38,832 nucleotides of DNA from JAWLBM01 sp041687675 (GCA_041687675.1 JAWLBM010000044.1:1-38832), one strand, 5' to 3'; positions 9,422 through 18,295 are shown, counted from the first letter of the stretch. The notes: generated by a model not told the origin, from the letters alone. Made by a program: numbers and translations.

Positions 9422-9655
9422 ATGGAAGAACTGATCCGGACCAACGACCTCGTGCTGATCTCCTTCGTCGAGGCGCTGCTGCGCGACGCCGGCATCGACC
9501 ATTTCATCGCCGACCAGGCGGTGAGCGCGGTCGACGGCTCGATCGGCATCTTTCCCCGTCGCATCCTCGTCGACGCCGACCGGCTTGCCGCCGCCCGCCG
9601 GCTGATGGCCGACGCCGGCCTCGCCGCGGAGCTTCGCCCGGAGCGCCGGCCGTGA
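9422..9655 (+). CDS. DUF2007 domain protein (putative signal-transducing small protein)
   Basis: A 77-aa protein beginning MEELIRTNDLVLISFVEALL and containing GIDHFIADQAVSAVDGSIGIFPRRILV, the usual DUF2007 pattern. The domain is a small ferredoxin-like fold of unknown role. Its TGA overlaps the start region of the following methyltransferase gene (GTGATGG), so the two are probably cotranscribed and coupled; this pair is common in Hyphomicrobiales. Confidence 0.87.
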   Translation: MEELIRTNDLVLISFVEALLRDAGIDHFIADQAVSAVDGSIGIFPRRILVDADRLAAARRLMADAGLAAELRPERRP

Positions 9656-10419
9656 TGGAGGCCGCGGCCACCGAGGACCGGTTCCTCGGTGGCCGCGTCC
9701 TCGCGGCCCAGCCGGCGGGCCGCGCCCACCGGGCGGGCCTCGACGCGGTGCTGCTGCAGGCCGCCGTGCCGGACGGGGCGACGGGCGTCCTCGTGGACCT
9801 CGGCGCCGGGGTCGGCGTCGCCGGCCTCGCAGCGGCGGTCCGCTGCCCAGGCCTGTCCGTCGTGCTCGTCGAGCGGGACGCGGCGACCGCCGCCCTGGCG
9901 CGGCGATCCGTCGCGCTGAACGCGGCCGCCGCCGGCGGCCGCGCGCGGGTGGTCGAGGCGGACGTCACCGCCCCGGCCGCCCTGCTCGAGGCCGCCGGCC
10001 TCCCCGCCGGCATGGCCGACCATGTAGTCATGAACCCGCCGTTCCACCCGGCGGACCGCTCGCGCGGATCGCCGGACGCCGCCCGCGCCGCGGCCCATCT
10101 CGCCGGCCCCGGCGACCTCGACCGCTGGGTGCGCGCCGCCGCCCGCCTCTGCCGCCCGTCCGGCCGGCTCGCGGTGATCTGGCGCGCCGACGACCTGCCG
10201 GCGCTCCTCGCCGCCGTCTCCGCCCGCTTCGGCGGTCTGGTGCTGAAGCCGGTCCAGCCGCGGGCCGAAGCGCCGGCGAGCCGGGTCGTCCTCCTCGCCC
10301 GCCCGCAGTCGCGGGCCCCCTTCAGACTGTTGCCGCCGCTCGTCCTGCACGAGGGCGACGGCGATTGGACCGGGGCGGCCGACGCGGTGCTGCGGGGGGC
10401 GGCGTTGGCGATGGGGTGA
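9655..10419 (+). CDS. SAM-dependent methyltransferase, TrmN6-like (tRNA1(Val) adenine-37 N6 type)
   Basis: A 254-aa Rossmann methyltransferase. SAM motif I is VDLGAGVGVAGLAAA (residues ~48-60), the acidic residue ending strand 2 lies in VLVERD, and the catalytic N6-adenine motif NPPF is at residues 127-130. The N-terminus DRFLGGRVLAAQPAGRAHRAGLDAVLL is the TrmN6/YfiC-family signature. The expected substrate is A37 of tRNA1(Val), but other adenine targets are possible in this subfamily. Start: ATG at 9655 sharing a base with the DUF2007 stop; a GTG at 9652 would add one residue. Confidence 0.85.
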   Translation: MEAAATEDRFLGGRVLAAQPAGRAHRAGLDAVLLQAAVPDGATGVLVDLGAGVGVAGLAAAVRCPGLSVVLVERDAATAALARRSVALNAAAAGGRARVVEADVTAPAALLEAAGLPAGMADHVVMNPPFHPADRSRGSPDAARAAAHLAGPGDLDRWVRAAARLCRPSGRLAVIWRADDLPALLAAVSARFGGLVLKPVQPRAEAPASRVVLLARPQSRAPFRLLPPLVLHEGDGDWTGAADAVLRGAALAMG

Positions 10420-10624
10420 ACGGGGACGGCAATCTCGTGCGCGGCGGCAGTCGGCGCGCCTCCTGCCGCGAGCCGTCGTCCCGCTGACGTCCGGCCGCAA
10501 GTCCGGCTTCGTCTCCCGGCAGCGGACGGCCGGTGCGAACCCGTCGGCGCGCCCCGGCCGCCCATGAGCTTGCCCTTCCCCGCCGCGGGCGCCATATCCC
10601 CGGGGTGCTCACGGAGAACCACCC

Positions 10625-11473
10625 TTGCTCGCCAGCCTGAAACGGTACCTTCCCGCCCGCTATCGCGGCGGCGCCTTCGTGCCCGTCGTCCGCCTGTCCG
10701 GTGCGATCGGCATCGGCACGCCCTTCCGCCCGGGGCTGTCGCTCTCCGCCGCCGCGGGGCCGCTGGAGCGGGCCTTCTCGATGAAGGGCGCGGCGGCGGT
10801 GGCGCTGGTGATCAACTCGCCCGGCGGCTCGCCGGTGCAGTCGCACCTCATCTACAAGCGGATCAGGATGCTCGCCGAGCGCGAGAAGCGGACCGTGATC
10901 GCCTATACCGAGGACGTGGCGGCCTCCGGCGGCTACATGATCGCCTGCGCCGCCGACGAGATCGTCGCCGACCCCTCCTCGATCGTCGGCTCGATCGGCG
11001 TCGTCTCGGCGAGCTTCGGCCTCGACCGGCTGATCGAGCGCTGGGGCATCCAGCGCCGCGTCTACACCGCCGGCACCCGCAAGGTGACGCTCGACCCCTT
11101 CTCGCCGGAGAACCCGGAGGACGTGGAACACCTGAAGACCCTGCAGCAGGAGGTGCACCGCCACTTCATCGACCTCGTGAAGAGCCGGCGCGGCGACGCC
11201 CTCGCCGGCGACGAGGACCTCTTCTCGGGCCTGTTCTGGAGCGGCGGCACCGCCCGGGGGCTTGGCCTCGTCGACCGGCTTGGCGACCTGAAGTCCGACC
11301 TCGAGGCCCGCTTCGGGCCGAAGCTGCGCCTGCTGCCCGTCACCGCCCGGGCGGGCTTCTTCCGCCGCCGGCTGATGGGGATCGGCGAGGACGGCGCGCT
11401 CCCCGCCGTTTCCGCGGACGACCTCCTCTCCGCCGCCGAGACCCGGGCGCTCTACGCGCGCTACGGATTGTGA
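10625..11473 (+). CDS. S49 family serine peptidase (SppA/SohB-like signal peptide peptidase)
   Basis: A 282-aa ClpP-fold protease of the short SppA class. The Ser-Lys dyad can be placed: nucleophile S101 in VAASGGYMIACAADEI and general base K153 in TRKVTLDPFSPENPEDV. INSPGGSP (residues ~64-70) supplies the oxyanion region. The family degrades cleaved signal peptides and membrane-associated peptides. The first ~20 residues are not a clear transmembrane anchor, so it may lie on the cytoplasmic face as SohB-like Hyphomicrobiales members do. The start is a TTG at 10625 with CACGGAGAACC upstream; no in-frame ATG or GTG occurs near it. Confidence 0.9.
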   Translation: MLASLKRYLPARYRGGAFVPVVRLSGAIGIGTPFRPGLSLSAAAGPLERAFSMKGAAAVALVINSPGGSPVQSHLIYKRIRMLAEREKRTVIAYTEDVAASGGYMIACAADEIVADPSSIVGSIGVVSASFGLDRLIERWGIQRRVYTAGTRKVTLDPFSPENPEDVEHLKTLQQEVHRHFIDLVKSRRGDALAGDEDLFSGLFWSGGTARGLGLVDRLGDLKSDLEARFGPKLRLLPVTARAGFFRRRLMGIGEDGALPAVSADDLLSAAETRALYARYGL

Positions 11474-11629
11474 CCGGGGCGGCCGGCCGGCTCCGGACTT
11501 CGTGACCTGGCCGCCGCAAAGCCGCCGCATCCTCCGCAGACGATCCACCCGTCCGATGTCGGATGGCCGGGGGCTTGCCAGTCGCCCGGCAGGGTGGTGA
11601 GATGATCCACCAGTCGGGAGTGACAAGAC

Positions 11630-11824
11630 ATGCCGCCAGTCGTCGCCCTTGCCCTCGTCGGAGCCGGCCTCTACCTCGCCGGGCGCCTCATCAAGCGCGA
11701 AATGGCGCGGGTCGCCGCCACGCTGGAGACGACGGACGCCGAGCCGAAGCCGATCGAGATCCTCCTCGACCGGGATCCGGGAACCGGCGTCTACCGCCTG
11801 CCGAAGGGGCCGGGCGAGGTCTGA
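11630..11824 (+). CDS. Small membrane-anchored protein of unknown function
   Basis: A 64-aa protein with one N-terminal hydrophobic helix (VVALALVGAGLYLAGRLI) followed by a charged cytoplasmic-type tail ending DRDPGTGVYRLPKGPGEV. Small ORFs of this shape between an S49 peptidase and glyQ recur in Hyphomicrobiales genomes (recalled, not searched). A purine-rich GGGAGTGACAAGAC precedes the ATG. The function is unknown. Confidence 0.7.
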   Translation: MPPVVALALVGAGLYLAGRLIKREMARVAATLETTDAEPKPIEILLDRDPGTGVYRLPKGPGEV

Positions 11825-11877
11825 TCCGCGGGGCCGCGCCGAGCGCCCCGGGGCCGGCGGCCGCCGGGCGGTTGCGC

Positions 11878-11907
11878 TTGACCTTCCGGCAGGGCCCGCC
11901 CTAGGGT
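11878..11907 (+). promoter_or_regulatory. Candidate sigma-70 promoter of glyQ-glyS
   Basis: TTGACC (11878-11883) is followed after 17-18 bases by CTAGGGT (11901-11907), 13 bases before the ATG at 11920. The -35 is a good match to the alphaproteobacterial CTTGAC consensus, while the -10 is weak. The very short leader would place the start of transcription almost at the first ATG. Confidence 0.4.
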
Positions 11908-11919
11908 GCGCGCCGCTCG

Positions 11920-12915
11920 ATGCCCCCCGTCCGGACCGAAACCATGCCCCCTGCCCCGACGACCACCGCGGCTCCGACGACCATCGCGGCCGACGTCAAC
12001 GACCCCCGCCGGTCCTTCCAGGGCCTGATGCTGACGCTGCAGCGGTTCTGGGCCGAGCGCGGCTGCGTGATCCTGCAGCCCTACGACATGGAGGTCGGCG
12101 CCGGCACCTTCCACCCGGCGACGACGCTGCGCTCGCTGGGGCCGCTGCCGTGGAACGCGGCCTATGTGCAGCCCTCGCGCCGGCCGACCGACGGGCGCTA
12201 CGGCGAGAACCCGAACCGGTTCCAGCACTACTACCAGTTCCAGGTGATCCTGAAGCCGTCGCCGCCGGACCTGCAGCAGCTCTACCTCGACAGCCTGACC
12301 GCGATCGGCATCGACCCGGCGCTGCACGACATCCGCTTCGTCGAGGACGACTGGGAGAGCCCGACGCTGGGCGCCTGGGGCCTCGGCTGGGAATGCTGGT
12401 GCGACGGCATGGAGGTGAGCCAGTTCACCTATTTCCAGCAGGTCGCCGGCATCGAGTGCGCGCCCGTCTCGGGCGAGCTCACCTACGGGCTCGAGCGCCT
12501 CGCCATGTACCTGCAGGGCGTCGACAACGGCTTCGAGCTCAACTTCAACGGCCGCGAGGGCGCGGAGAAGGTGACCTACGGCGACGTGTTCCGCCAGGCG
12601 GAGGAGGAATACTCCCGCCACAACTTCGAATACGCCGACACCGAGATCCTGGCGCGCCAGTTCCGCGAGGCGGAGGAGGAGTGCCGGGCCCTGCTCGCCA
12701 AGGGCGACGCGGCCGGCTCCGACCGCGGGCTGCACCTTTGCGTGCTGCCGGCCTACGACCAGTGCATCAAGGCGAGCCACCGCTTCAACCTGCTCGACGC
12801 CCGCGGCGTCATCTCCGTCACCGAGCGGCAGAGCTACATCCTGCGCGTCCGCGACCTCGCCAAGGCCTGCGGCGAGGCCTGGCTGCGGACGAGGGCCGGC
12901 GGCGCGCCGGCCTGA
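11920..12915 (+). CDS. glyQ: Glycyl-tRNA synthetase alpha subunit
   Basis: The catalytic alpha chain of the bacterial alpha2-beta2 GlyRS, which charges tRNA-Gly. The class II core starts at SFQGLMLTLQRFWAERGCVI and continues with QPYDMEVGAGTFHPAT, AAYVQPSRRPTDGRYGENPN and QFTYFQQVAGIEC, all near-invariant in GlyQ. The ATG at 11920 gives 331 aa, including a ~28-residue Pro/Thr/Ala-rich leader not seen in most GlyQ; the ATG at 11944 gives a leader eight residues shorter and may be the real start. It is followed by glyS after 117 bases. Confidence 0.97.
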   Translation: MPPVRTETMPPAPTTTAAPTTIAADVNDPRRSFQGLMLTLQRFWAERGCVILQPYDMEVGAGTFHPATTLRSLGPLPWNAAYVQPSRRPTDGRYGENPNRFQHYYQFQVILKPSPPDLQQLYLDSLTAIGIDPALHDIRFVEDDWESPTLGAWGLGWECWCDGMEVSQFTYFQQVAGIECAPVSGELTYGLERLAMYLQGVDNGFELNFNGREGAEKVTYGDVFRQAEEEYSRHNFEYADTEILARQFREAEEECRALLAKGDAAGSDRGLHLCVLPAYDQCIKASHRFNLLDARGVISVTERQSYILRVRDLAKACGEAWLRTRAGGAPA

Positions 12916-13032
12916 GGCGGGCGGGGCCGCCGTTCCCGGCGTCCCGCGCCCGGCGGGGATGACAACGGCGGCGGAACCGGATAGTCACGGGCACGTCCCG
13001 ATGCACCCCCTCGATCTCCGGCCCACCACCCC

Positions 13033-15282
13033 ATGCCCGACCTTCTTCTCGAGCTCTTCTCCGAGGAAATTCCCGCCCGCATGCAGGCGAAGGCGGCGGA
13101 CGACCTGAGGCAGATGGTGACCGGCGGCCTCGTCGACGCCGGGCTCACCTACGAGGGCGCCAAGGCCTTCGCGACGCCGCGGCGGCTGGCGCTCACCGTG
13201 CACGGGCTGACCACCCGCTCGCCCGACCTCAGGGAGGAGCGCAAGGGCCCGCGGGTGGACGCGCCGGAGGGGGCGATCCAGGGCTTCCTGCGCAGCGCCG
13301 GGCTCTCCTCCCGCGCCGAGGCCCGCGTCGCCAGCGACCCGAAGAAGGGCGACTTCCTCGTCGCCGACATCGTCCGTCCCGGCCGGCCGGCGGAGGAGAT
13401 CATCGCCGAGGTGGTGCCTAGGGTGGTGCGCAGCTTCCCCTGGCCGAAGTCGATGCGCTGGGGCGCCCGCTCGGCGCCGGCCGGCGCGCCCGGCGCCGCG
13501 GCGGAGGCGAAGGGGCCGGAATCGCTGCGCTGGGTGCGGCCGCTGCAGTCGATCCTCTGCACCTTCGGCCCGGAGACCGAGGACCCGGTGGTGGTCGCCT
13601 TCGAGGTCGACGGCATCGCCTCGGGCAACGAGACCCGCGGCCACCGCTTCATGGCGCCGCAGCCGGTGCGGGTGCGCCGCTTCGAGGACTATGTCGCCAG
13701 CCTGGAGCGCGGCCGGGTGGTGCTCGATCCCGCCCGCCGGCGCGACATCATCCTCACCGACGCGCGCAACCTCGCCTTCGCCGCCGGGCTCGAACTGGTC
13801 GAGGACGAGGGGCTGCTGCAGGAGGTGGCCGGGCTGGTGGAGTGGCCGGTGGTGCTGATGGGCCGCTTCGACGAGGACTTCCTGACGGTGCCCGACGCGG
13901 TGATCCGCGCCACCATCCGCGCCAACCAGAAGTGCTTCGTGGTGCGCGACCCGGCGACGGGCCGGCTCGCCAACCGATTCGTGCTGGTCGCCAACATCGA
14001 GGCGAGCGACGGCGGGGCGACCATCGTCGCCGGCAACGAGCGGGTGATCCGCGCCCGGCTCTCCGACGCCAGGTTCTTCTTCGAGGGCGACCTTGCGGTG
14101 AAGCTCGCCGACCGGCTGCCGAAGCTCGACGCCATCACCTTCCACGAGAAGCTGGGGACGCAGGGAGAGCGCGTCCGGCGCGTCGCCGCCCTCGCCCGGG
14201 CGCTGGCGCCGGTGGTCGGGGCCGACCCGGAGAAGGCGGAACGGGCCGCCCGCCTCGCCAAGGCCGACCTCGTCTCCGGCATGGTCGGCGAGTTCCCGGA
14301 ACTCCAGGGCCACATGGGCCGCGTCTACGCCGAGGCGCAGGGCGAGGACCACGAGGTCGCCGCCGCGATCGAGGACCACTACCGCCCGCAGGGCCCGTCC
14401 GACCGTGTCCCCTCGGCGGCGGTGTCGATCGCCGTCGCGCTGGCGGACAAGCTGGACACCCTGTTCTGCTTCTGGGCGATCGCGGAGGAGCCGACCGGAT
14501 CGAAGGATCCCTTCGCGCTCCGCCGCGCGGCGCTGGGCGTGATCCGGCTCGTGATCGAGAACGGGGTCCGGCTCAGCCTGCTCGCCACCGCCTACGCCAT
14601 CCAGGACCGCTACCGCCCGCTGGCGGTCGAGCGGACGGGCGAGTGGCGGGACGCGCTCGAGACCGCCTACAAGCGGAACCTCGGCAGCGCCGGGATGATC
14701 GCCGGCCCGTCGCCCGACCTCGACAAGCTGGGCGCGGAGGAGAACTACTGGCGGGCGGTGAAGAGCCTCCTCGCCTTCTTCGCCGACCGGCTGAAGGTGC
14801 AGCTCCGCGAGGCGGGGGCGCGGCACGACCTCGTCGACGCGGTGTTCGCGCTCGGCGGCCAGGACGACCTCGTCTCCATCGTCCGCCGGGTCGAGGCGCT
14901 CGGCGCGCTGCTTTCGACCGACGACGGCGCCAACCTCCTCGCCGGCTACCGCCGCGCCGCCAACATCCTGCGGGCCGAGGAGAAGAAGGGCACTCGGGTG
15001 GCGGAGCGGGTCGACCCGGCCCTGCTCGCCCTTGCCGAGGAGAAGGCCCTCGCCACGGCCGTCGAGGCCGCCGCCGCGACGGCGCGCGCCACGGTGGCGC
15101 TCGAGGACTTCGAGGGGGCGATGCGGGCGCTGGCGACGCTGCGCGGCCCCGTCGACGCCTTCTTCGACACCGTGCTCGTCAACGACCCGGACGAGGCGGT
15201 GCGCGCCAACCGCCTGGCGCTGCTCGTCTCCGTCCGCGAGGCCTGCCACCTCGTCGCCGACTTCTCGCGGATCGAGGGCTGA
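13033..15282 (+). CDS. glyS: Glycyl-tRNA synthetase beta subunit
   Basis: A 749-aa GlyS with the standard opening MPDLLLELFSEEIPARMQ, the central VPDAVIRATIRANQKCF and FHEKLGTQGERVRRVAALAR segments, an HD-like helical region (GSKDPFALRRAALGVIRLV), and the C-terminal anticodon-binding DALR-type domain (VNDPDEAVRANRLALLVSV). The beta subunit binds tRNA-Gly and is required for aminoacylation by GlyQ. An insertion of about 15 residues rich in Ala/Gly (APAGAPGAAAEAKGPE) near residue 155 is probably a surface loop. Palindromic repeats begin about 55 bases after the stop and may limit transcription or protect the mRNA 3' end. Confidence 0.97.
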   Translation: MPDLLLELFSEEIPARMQAKAADDLRQMVTGGLVDAGLTYEGAKAFATPRRLALTVHGLTTRSPDLREERKGPRVDAPEGAIQGFLRSAGLSSRAEARVASDPKKGDFLVADIVRPGRPAEEIIAEVVPRVVRSFPWPKSMRWGARSAPAGAPGAAAEAKGPESLRWVRPLQSILCTFGPETEDPVVVAFEVDGIASGNETRGHRFMAPQPVRVRRFEDYVASLERGRVVLDPARRRDIILTDARNLAFAAGLELVEDEGLLQEVAGLVEWPVVLMGRFDEDFLTVPDAVIRATIRANQKCFVVRDPATGRLANRFVLVANIEASDGGATIVAGNERVIRARLSDARFFFEGDLAVKLADRLPKLDAITFHEKLGTQGERVRRVAALARALAPVVGADPEKAERAARLAKADLVSGMVGEFPELQGHMGRVYAEAQGEDHEVAAAIEDHYRPQGPSDRVPSAAVSIAVALADKLDTLFCFWAIAEEPTGSKDPFALRRAALGVIRLVIENGVRLSLLATAYAIQDRYRPLAVERTGEWRDALETAYKRNLGSAGMIAGPSPDLDKLGAEENYWRAVKSLLAFFADRLKVQLREAGARHDLVDAVFALGGQDDLVSIVRRVEALGALLSTDDGANLLAGYRRAANILRAEEKKGTRVAERVDPALLALAEEKALATAVEAAAATARATVALEDFEGAMRALATLRGPVDAFFDTVLVNDPDEAVRANRLALLVSVREACHLVADFSRIEG

Positions 15283-15336
15283 CGGACGCGCGGGGCGGGT
15301 GTGCGGGCCGCGTCTCCCCCGTCCCGTCCCACTTCC

Positions 15337-15420
15337 GTCATCCCGGCGAAAGCCGGGATCCAGCCCTCAACGATTTGATTCGTCTGCCGGATTCTGGATC
15401 CCGGCTTTCGCCGGGATGAC
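15337..15420. repeat. REP-like palindromic element, copy 1
   Basis: Two 27-base arms, 15337-15363 and 15394-15420, are exact reverse complements separated by 30 bases. Each arm is itself a hairpin: ATCCCGGC, a GAAA loop, GCCGGGAT. The arm sequence belongs to a type of extragenic palindrome widespread in GC-rich proteobacteria. It lies in the 587-bp non-coding gap between glyS and the ETF-QO gene, which holds no credible gene. Confidence 0.85.
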
Positions 15421-15459
15421 GTCTTGCGTGTGGCGGGCGACGCGAGGACGCCACAACGT

Positions 15460-15501
15460 CCGGCTTTCGCCGGGATGACGTCTTGCGTGTGGCGGGCGAC
15501 G
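15460..15501. repeat. Partial REP-like element (right-arm fragment)
   Basis: Bases 15460-15479 repeat the outer 20 bases of the right arm of copy 1. They are followed by GTCTTGCGTGTGGCGGGCGA, which also follows the right arms at 15421 and 15671. It looks like a truncated unit left by recombination between copies. Confidence 0.7.
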
Positions 15502-15586
15502 GGAGGCGTGCGGGCGACGGGATGACTGTCGGCCTCGCTGCGGGCTCGCGGCAGCGCGGGGGTTCACCCCGTCCCATCCCACTCCC

Positions 15587-15670
15587 GTCATCCCGGCGAA
15601 AGCCGGGATCCAGCCGCCAAGGCCTTGACTCGTCTGCCGGATTCTGGATCCCGGCTTTCGCCGGGATGAC
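15587..15670. repeat. REP-like palindromic element, copy 2
   Basis: Arms at 15587-15613 and 15644-15670 are identical to those of copy 1, with a 30-base spacer that differs at only a few positions. Copy 2 lies exactly 250 bases after copy 1. Homology extends into the left flank (CCCCGTCCC.TCCCACT) and the right flank (GTCTTGCGTGTGGCGGGCGA), indicating a local duplication rather than two independent insertions. Confidence 0.85.
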
Positions 15671-15869
15671 GTCTTGCGTGTGGCGGGCGACGGGATCACG
15701 ACCTGCACGGAGGCCGCGGGATGACGTCCTCCCTGCGGCGGACCCCCTTCAGGGGATCATTCCGCGCGCGCAGCGGTGCATGCGGAAAGATCAAGGGTTT
15801 CGCCGCTTTGCGCGCCGCGCGCAGGTCTGTAAGGTAGCCGCCGCTGTTTGACATGGGCGGAGTTCGAGG

Positions 15870-17549
15870 ATGACCGCAGCCGATCTTCCCGAGCGGGAGG
15901 CAATGGAGTTCGACGTGGTGATCGTCGGGGCGGGGCCGGCCGGCCTTTCCGCGGCGATCCGGCTGAAGCAGCGCGCGGCCGAGCGGGGCGAGGACATCTC
16001 CGTCGTGGTGCTGGAGAAGGGCTCCGAGGTCGGCGCGCACATCCTCTCCGGCGCCGTCGTCGACCCGATCGGCGTCGACACCCTGCTGCCCGGCTGGCGC
16101 GAGGAGGAGGACCATCCCTTCCGCACGCCGGTGACCGAGGACCGGTTCACCGTGCTCGGCCCCGCGGCGGCCGTGCGGCTGCCCAACTGGGCGATGCCGA
16201 AGCTGATGGACAACCACGGCAACTTCGTCGTCTCGCTCGGCAACGTCTGCCGCTGGCTCGCCGGCAAGGCGGAGGCGCTCGGCGTCGAGGTCTATCCGGG
16301 CTTCGCCGCCGCCGAGGTGCTCTACGACGAGCGCGGCCGGGTCGTCGGCGTCGCCACCGGCGACATGGGCGTCTCGCGCGACGGCACGCCGGGACCGAAC
16401 TTCCAGCGCGGCATGGAGCTTCGCGCGAAGTACACGCTGGTCGGCGAGGGCGTGCGCGGCTCGCTCGCCCGCATGCTGATCGACCGCTACCGCCTCGCCG
16501 AGGGCCGCGAGCCGCCGAAGTTCGGCATCGGCCTCAAGGAGCTCTGGCAGGTCGACCCGGCGCTGCACCAGCCCGGCCTCGTCCAGCATTCGTTCGGCTG
16601 GCCGCTCGGCTGGCGCACGGGCGGCGGCTCCTTCCTCTACCACCTCGAGGACAACCAGGTCGCCGTCGGCTTCGTGGTGCATCTCAACTACCAGAACCCC
16701 TATCTCTCGCCCTTCGAGGAGTTCCAGCGGTTCAAGACGCACCCCTCGGTGCGGCCGCTGTTCGAGAGCGGCAAGCGCATCTCCTACGGCGCCCGTGCCA
16801 TCACCGAGGGCGGCTGGCAGTCGGTGCCGCGGCTGGTCTTCCCCGGCGGCGCGCTGATCGGCTGCTCGGCCGGCTTCGTCAACGTGCCGCGCATCAAGGG
16901 CAGCCACAACGCCATGCTCTCCGGCATCCAGGCCGCCGACGCGGCGGCCGACGCGCTGGCCGCCGGCCGGGCGCAGGACGAGCTGGTCGCCTACGAGCAC
17001 GGCTGGCGCTCCTCCGCGATCGGCCGCGACCTGAAGCCGGTGCGCAACGTCAAGCCGCTGTGGTCGAAGTTCGGCACCGCCGTCGGCATCCCGCTCGGCG
17101 CGCTGGACATGTGGACGAACCAGCTCTTCGGCCTCTCGCTGTTCGGCACGATGCGCCACGGCAAGCCGGACCACGCGGCGATCCACCCGGCCAAGACGCA
17201 CAAGCCGATCGACTATCCGAGGCCCGACGGGGTGGTCAGCTTCGACCGGCTGTCCTCGGTGTTCCTGTCGAACACCAACCACGAGGAGGACCAGCCGGTG
17301 CACCTGGTGGTGAAGGACCCGGGGCTGCAGCGGGTGTCGGAGCTCGGCACCTTCGCCGGCCCCTCGCAGCGCTACTGCCCGGCCGGCGTCTACGAGTGGG
17401 TCGAGGCGGAGACCGGGGGGCTGCCGCGCTTCCAGATCAACGCGCAGAACTGTGTGCACTGCAAGACCTGTGATATCAAGGACCCGAACCAGAACATCGT
17501 CTGGACGGTGCCCGAGGGGTCCGGCGGCCCGAACTACCCGAACATGTGA
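15870..17549 (+). CDS. Electron transfer flavoprotein-ubiquinone oxidoreductase
   Basis: A 559-aa ETF-QO. It takes electrons from reduced ETF (fed by acyl-CoA and other flavin dehydrogenases) and reduces ubiquinone at the inner membrane. The N-terminal FAD motif is FDVVIVGAGPAGLSAAIRL, followed by LEKGSEVGAHILSGAVVDP. The C-terminal [4Fe-4S] ligands are C503 (CPAGVYEW), C528, C531 and C534 (NCVHCKTCDIKDPNQNI). The ending GGPNYPNM is typical of the family. The ATG at 15870 is preceded by GGCGGAGTTCGAGG. ETF alpha/beta genes are not in this window. The next gene, a response regulator, may overlap its stop codon. Confidence 0.97.
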   Translation: MTAADLPEREAMEFDVVIVGAGPAGLSAAIRLKQRAAERGEDISVVVLEKGSEVGAHILSGAVVDPIGVDTLLPGWREEEDHPFRTPVTEDRFTVLGPAAAVRLPNWAMPKLMDNHGNFVVSLGNVCRWLAGKAEALGVEVYPGFAAAEVLYDERGRVVGVATGDMGVSRDGTPGPNFQRGMELRAKYTLVGEGVRGSLARMLIDRYRLAEGREPPKFGIGLKELWQVDPALHQPGLVQHSFGWPLGWRTGGGSFLYHLEDNQVAVGFVVHLNYQNPYLSPFEEFQRFKTHPSVRPLFESGKRISYGARAITEGGWQSVPRLVFPGGALIGCSAGFVNVPRIKGSHNAMLSGIQAADAAADALAAGRAQDELVAYEHGWRSSAIGRDLKPVRNVKPLWSKFGTAVGIPLGALDMWTNQLFGLSLFGTMRHGKPDHAAIHPAKTHKPIDYPRPDGVVSFDRLSSVFLSNTNHEEDQPVHLVVKDPGLQRVSELGTFAGPSQRYCPAGVYEWVEAETGGLPRFQINAQNCVHCKTCDIKDPNQNIVWTVPEGSGGPNYPNM

Positions 17550-17587
17550 GGCAGGCGCGCGAGGCCCGCGGCGCCTGGACTGGCAAA

Positions 17588-18277
17588 GTGGACATCACCA
17601 ACGACCTCGCCGACGAGAGCGGCGGACCGATCCTGCAGAACCGCGTCGTGGTGGTCGCAGACGACCACCCGATCATGCAGGACACCGTCGCCCGGATCCT
17701 GCGCAAGCGCTTCGGCGCCCGGGCCGTGCTGCGCGCCGCCACCTACGGCGAACTGCTCGACCTGATGGTCGGCGGACAGGCGGATCCGCTGGTCATCACC
17801 GACCTGGTGATGCCCGGCATGCGCGGCCTCGACAGCCTGAAGAAGATCCGCGACCTCGCCCCCGCCGCGCAGGTGGTGGTCTATTCCTCCAACGCCAGCG
17901 AGCAGCTGGCCGAGACCTGCCTTGACCTCGGCATCAAGGGCTTCATCGGCAAGCGCGCCGGCGAGACCGACTTCGCCTTCGTGATCGGAGAGGTGCTGGA
18001 GGGCCGGACGGCGGTGGTGCTCGGCGACAACCCCTCGGCCACCTCGCCGGCGATCCTGGAGCGGGTGGCGCTCGTCGCCGACCTGTCGCCGCAGCAGATG
18101 AAGGTGTTCCAGCTGCTCGGCGACGGGCTGCTCAACAAGCAGATCGCCTACAACCTCGGGATCTCCGAGGCGACGGTGAAGGCGCACGTCGGCAAGATCC
18201 TGGAGACGCTGAGGATATCCTCCCGCGCCCAGGCCGCCATCTGCTCCGCCTGGATGGTCGAGCACGGCCTGATCTGA
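17588..18277 (+). CDS. NarL/LuxR-family response regulator
   Basis: A receiver domain followed by a LuxR-type helix-turn-helix. Receiver residues: acidic pair D25-D26 (VVVVADDHP), phospho-acceptor D72 (VITDLVMPGM), and the lysine in IKGFIGKRA. The HTH spans about residues 166-229: LSPQQMKVFQLLGDGLLNKQ, then ISEATVKAHVGKILETL. It probably acts as a phosphorylation-controlled DNA-binding protein. No histidine kinase is encoded nearby, so its partner is elsewhere. The start is uncertain: the GTG at 17588 gives MDITNDLADESG, while a GTG at 17546 overlapping the ETF-QO stop would add 14 residues; neither has a strong ribosome binding site. Confidence 0.88.
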   Translation: MDITNDLADESGGPILQNRVVVVADDHPIMQDTVARILRKRFGARAVLRAATYGELLDLMVGGQADPLVITDLVMPGMRGLDSLKKIRDLAPAAQVVVYSSNASEQLAETCLDLGIKGFIGKRAGETDFAFVIGEVLEGRTAVVLGDNPSATSPAILERVALVADLSPQQMKVFQLLGDGLLNKQIAYNLGISEATVKAHVGKILETLRISSRAQAAICSAWMVEHGLI

Positions 18278-18295
18278 CGCCGGCCGGGCCGGCGT
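18277..18295 (+). terminator. GC hairpin after the response regulator gene
   Basis: ACGCCGGC, CGG, GCCGGCGT forms a perfect 8-bp stem with a three-base loop starting at the last base of the stop codon. No T-tract follows, so it is either a weak or factor-dependent terminator or an mRNA-stabilising hairpin. Confidence 0.35.

Noticed and set aside
12985..15249. 754-codon frame antisense to glyS
   Set aside because: Shadow of the unmistakable glyS gene.
15330..15700. Inverted repeats after glyS as insertion-sequence ends
   Set aside because: The 30-base interior has no room for a transposase, and no target-site duplication or transposase remnant is visible.
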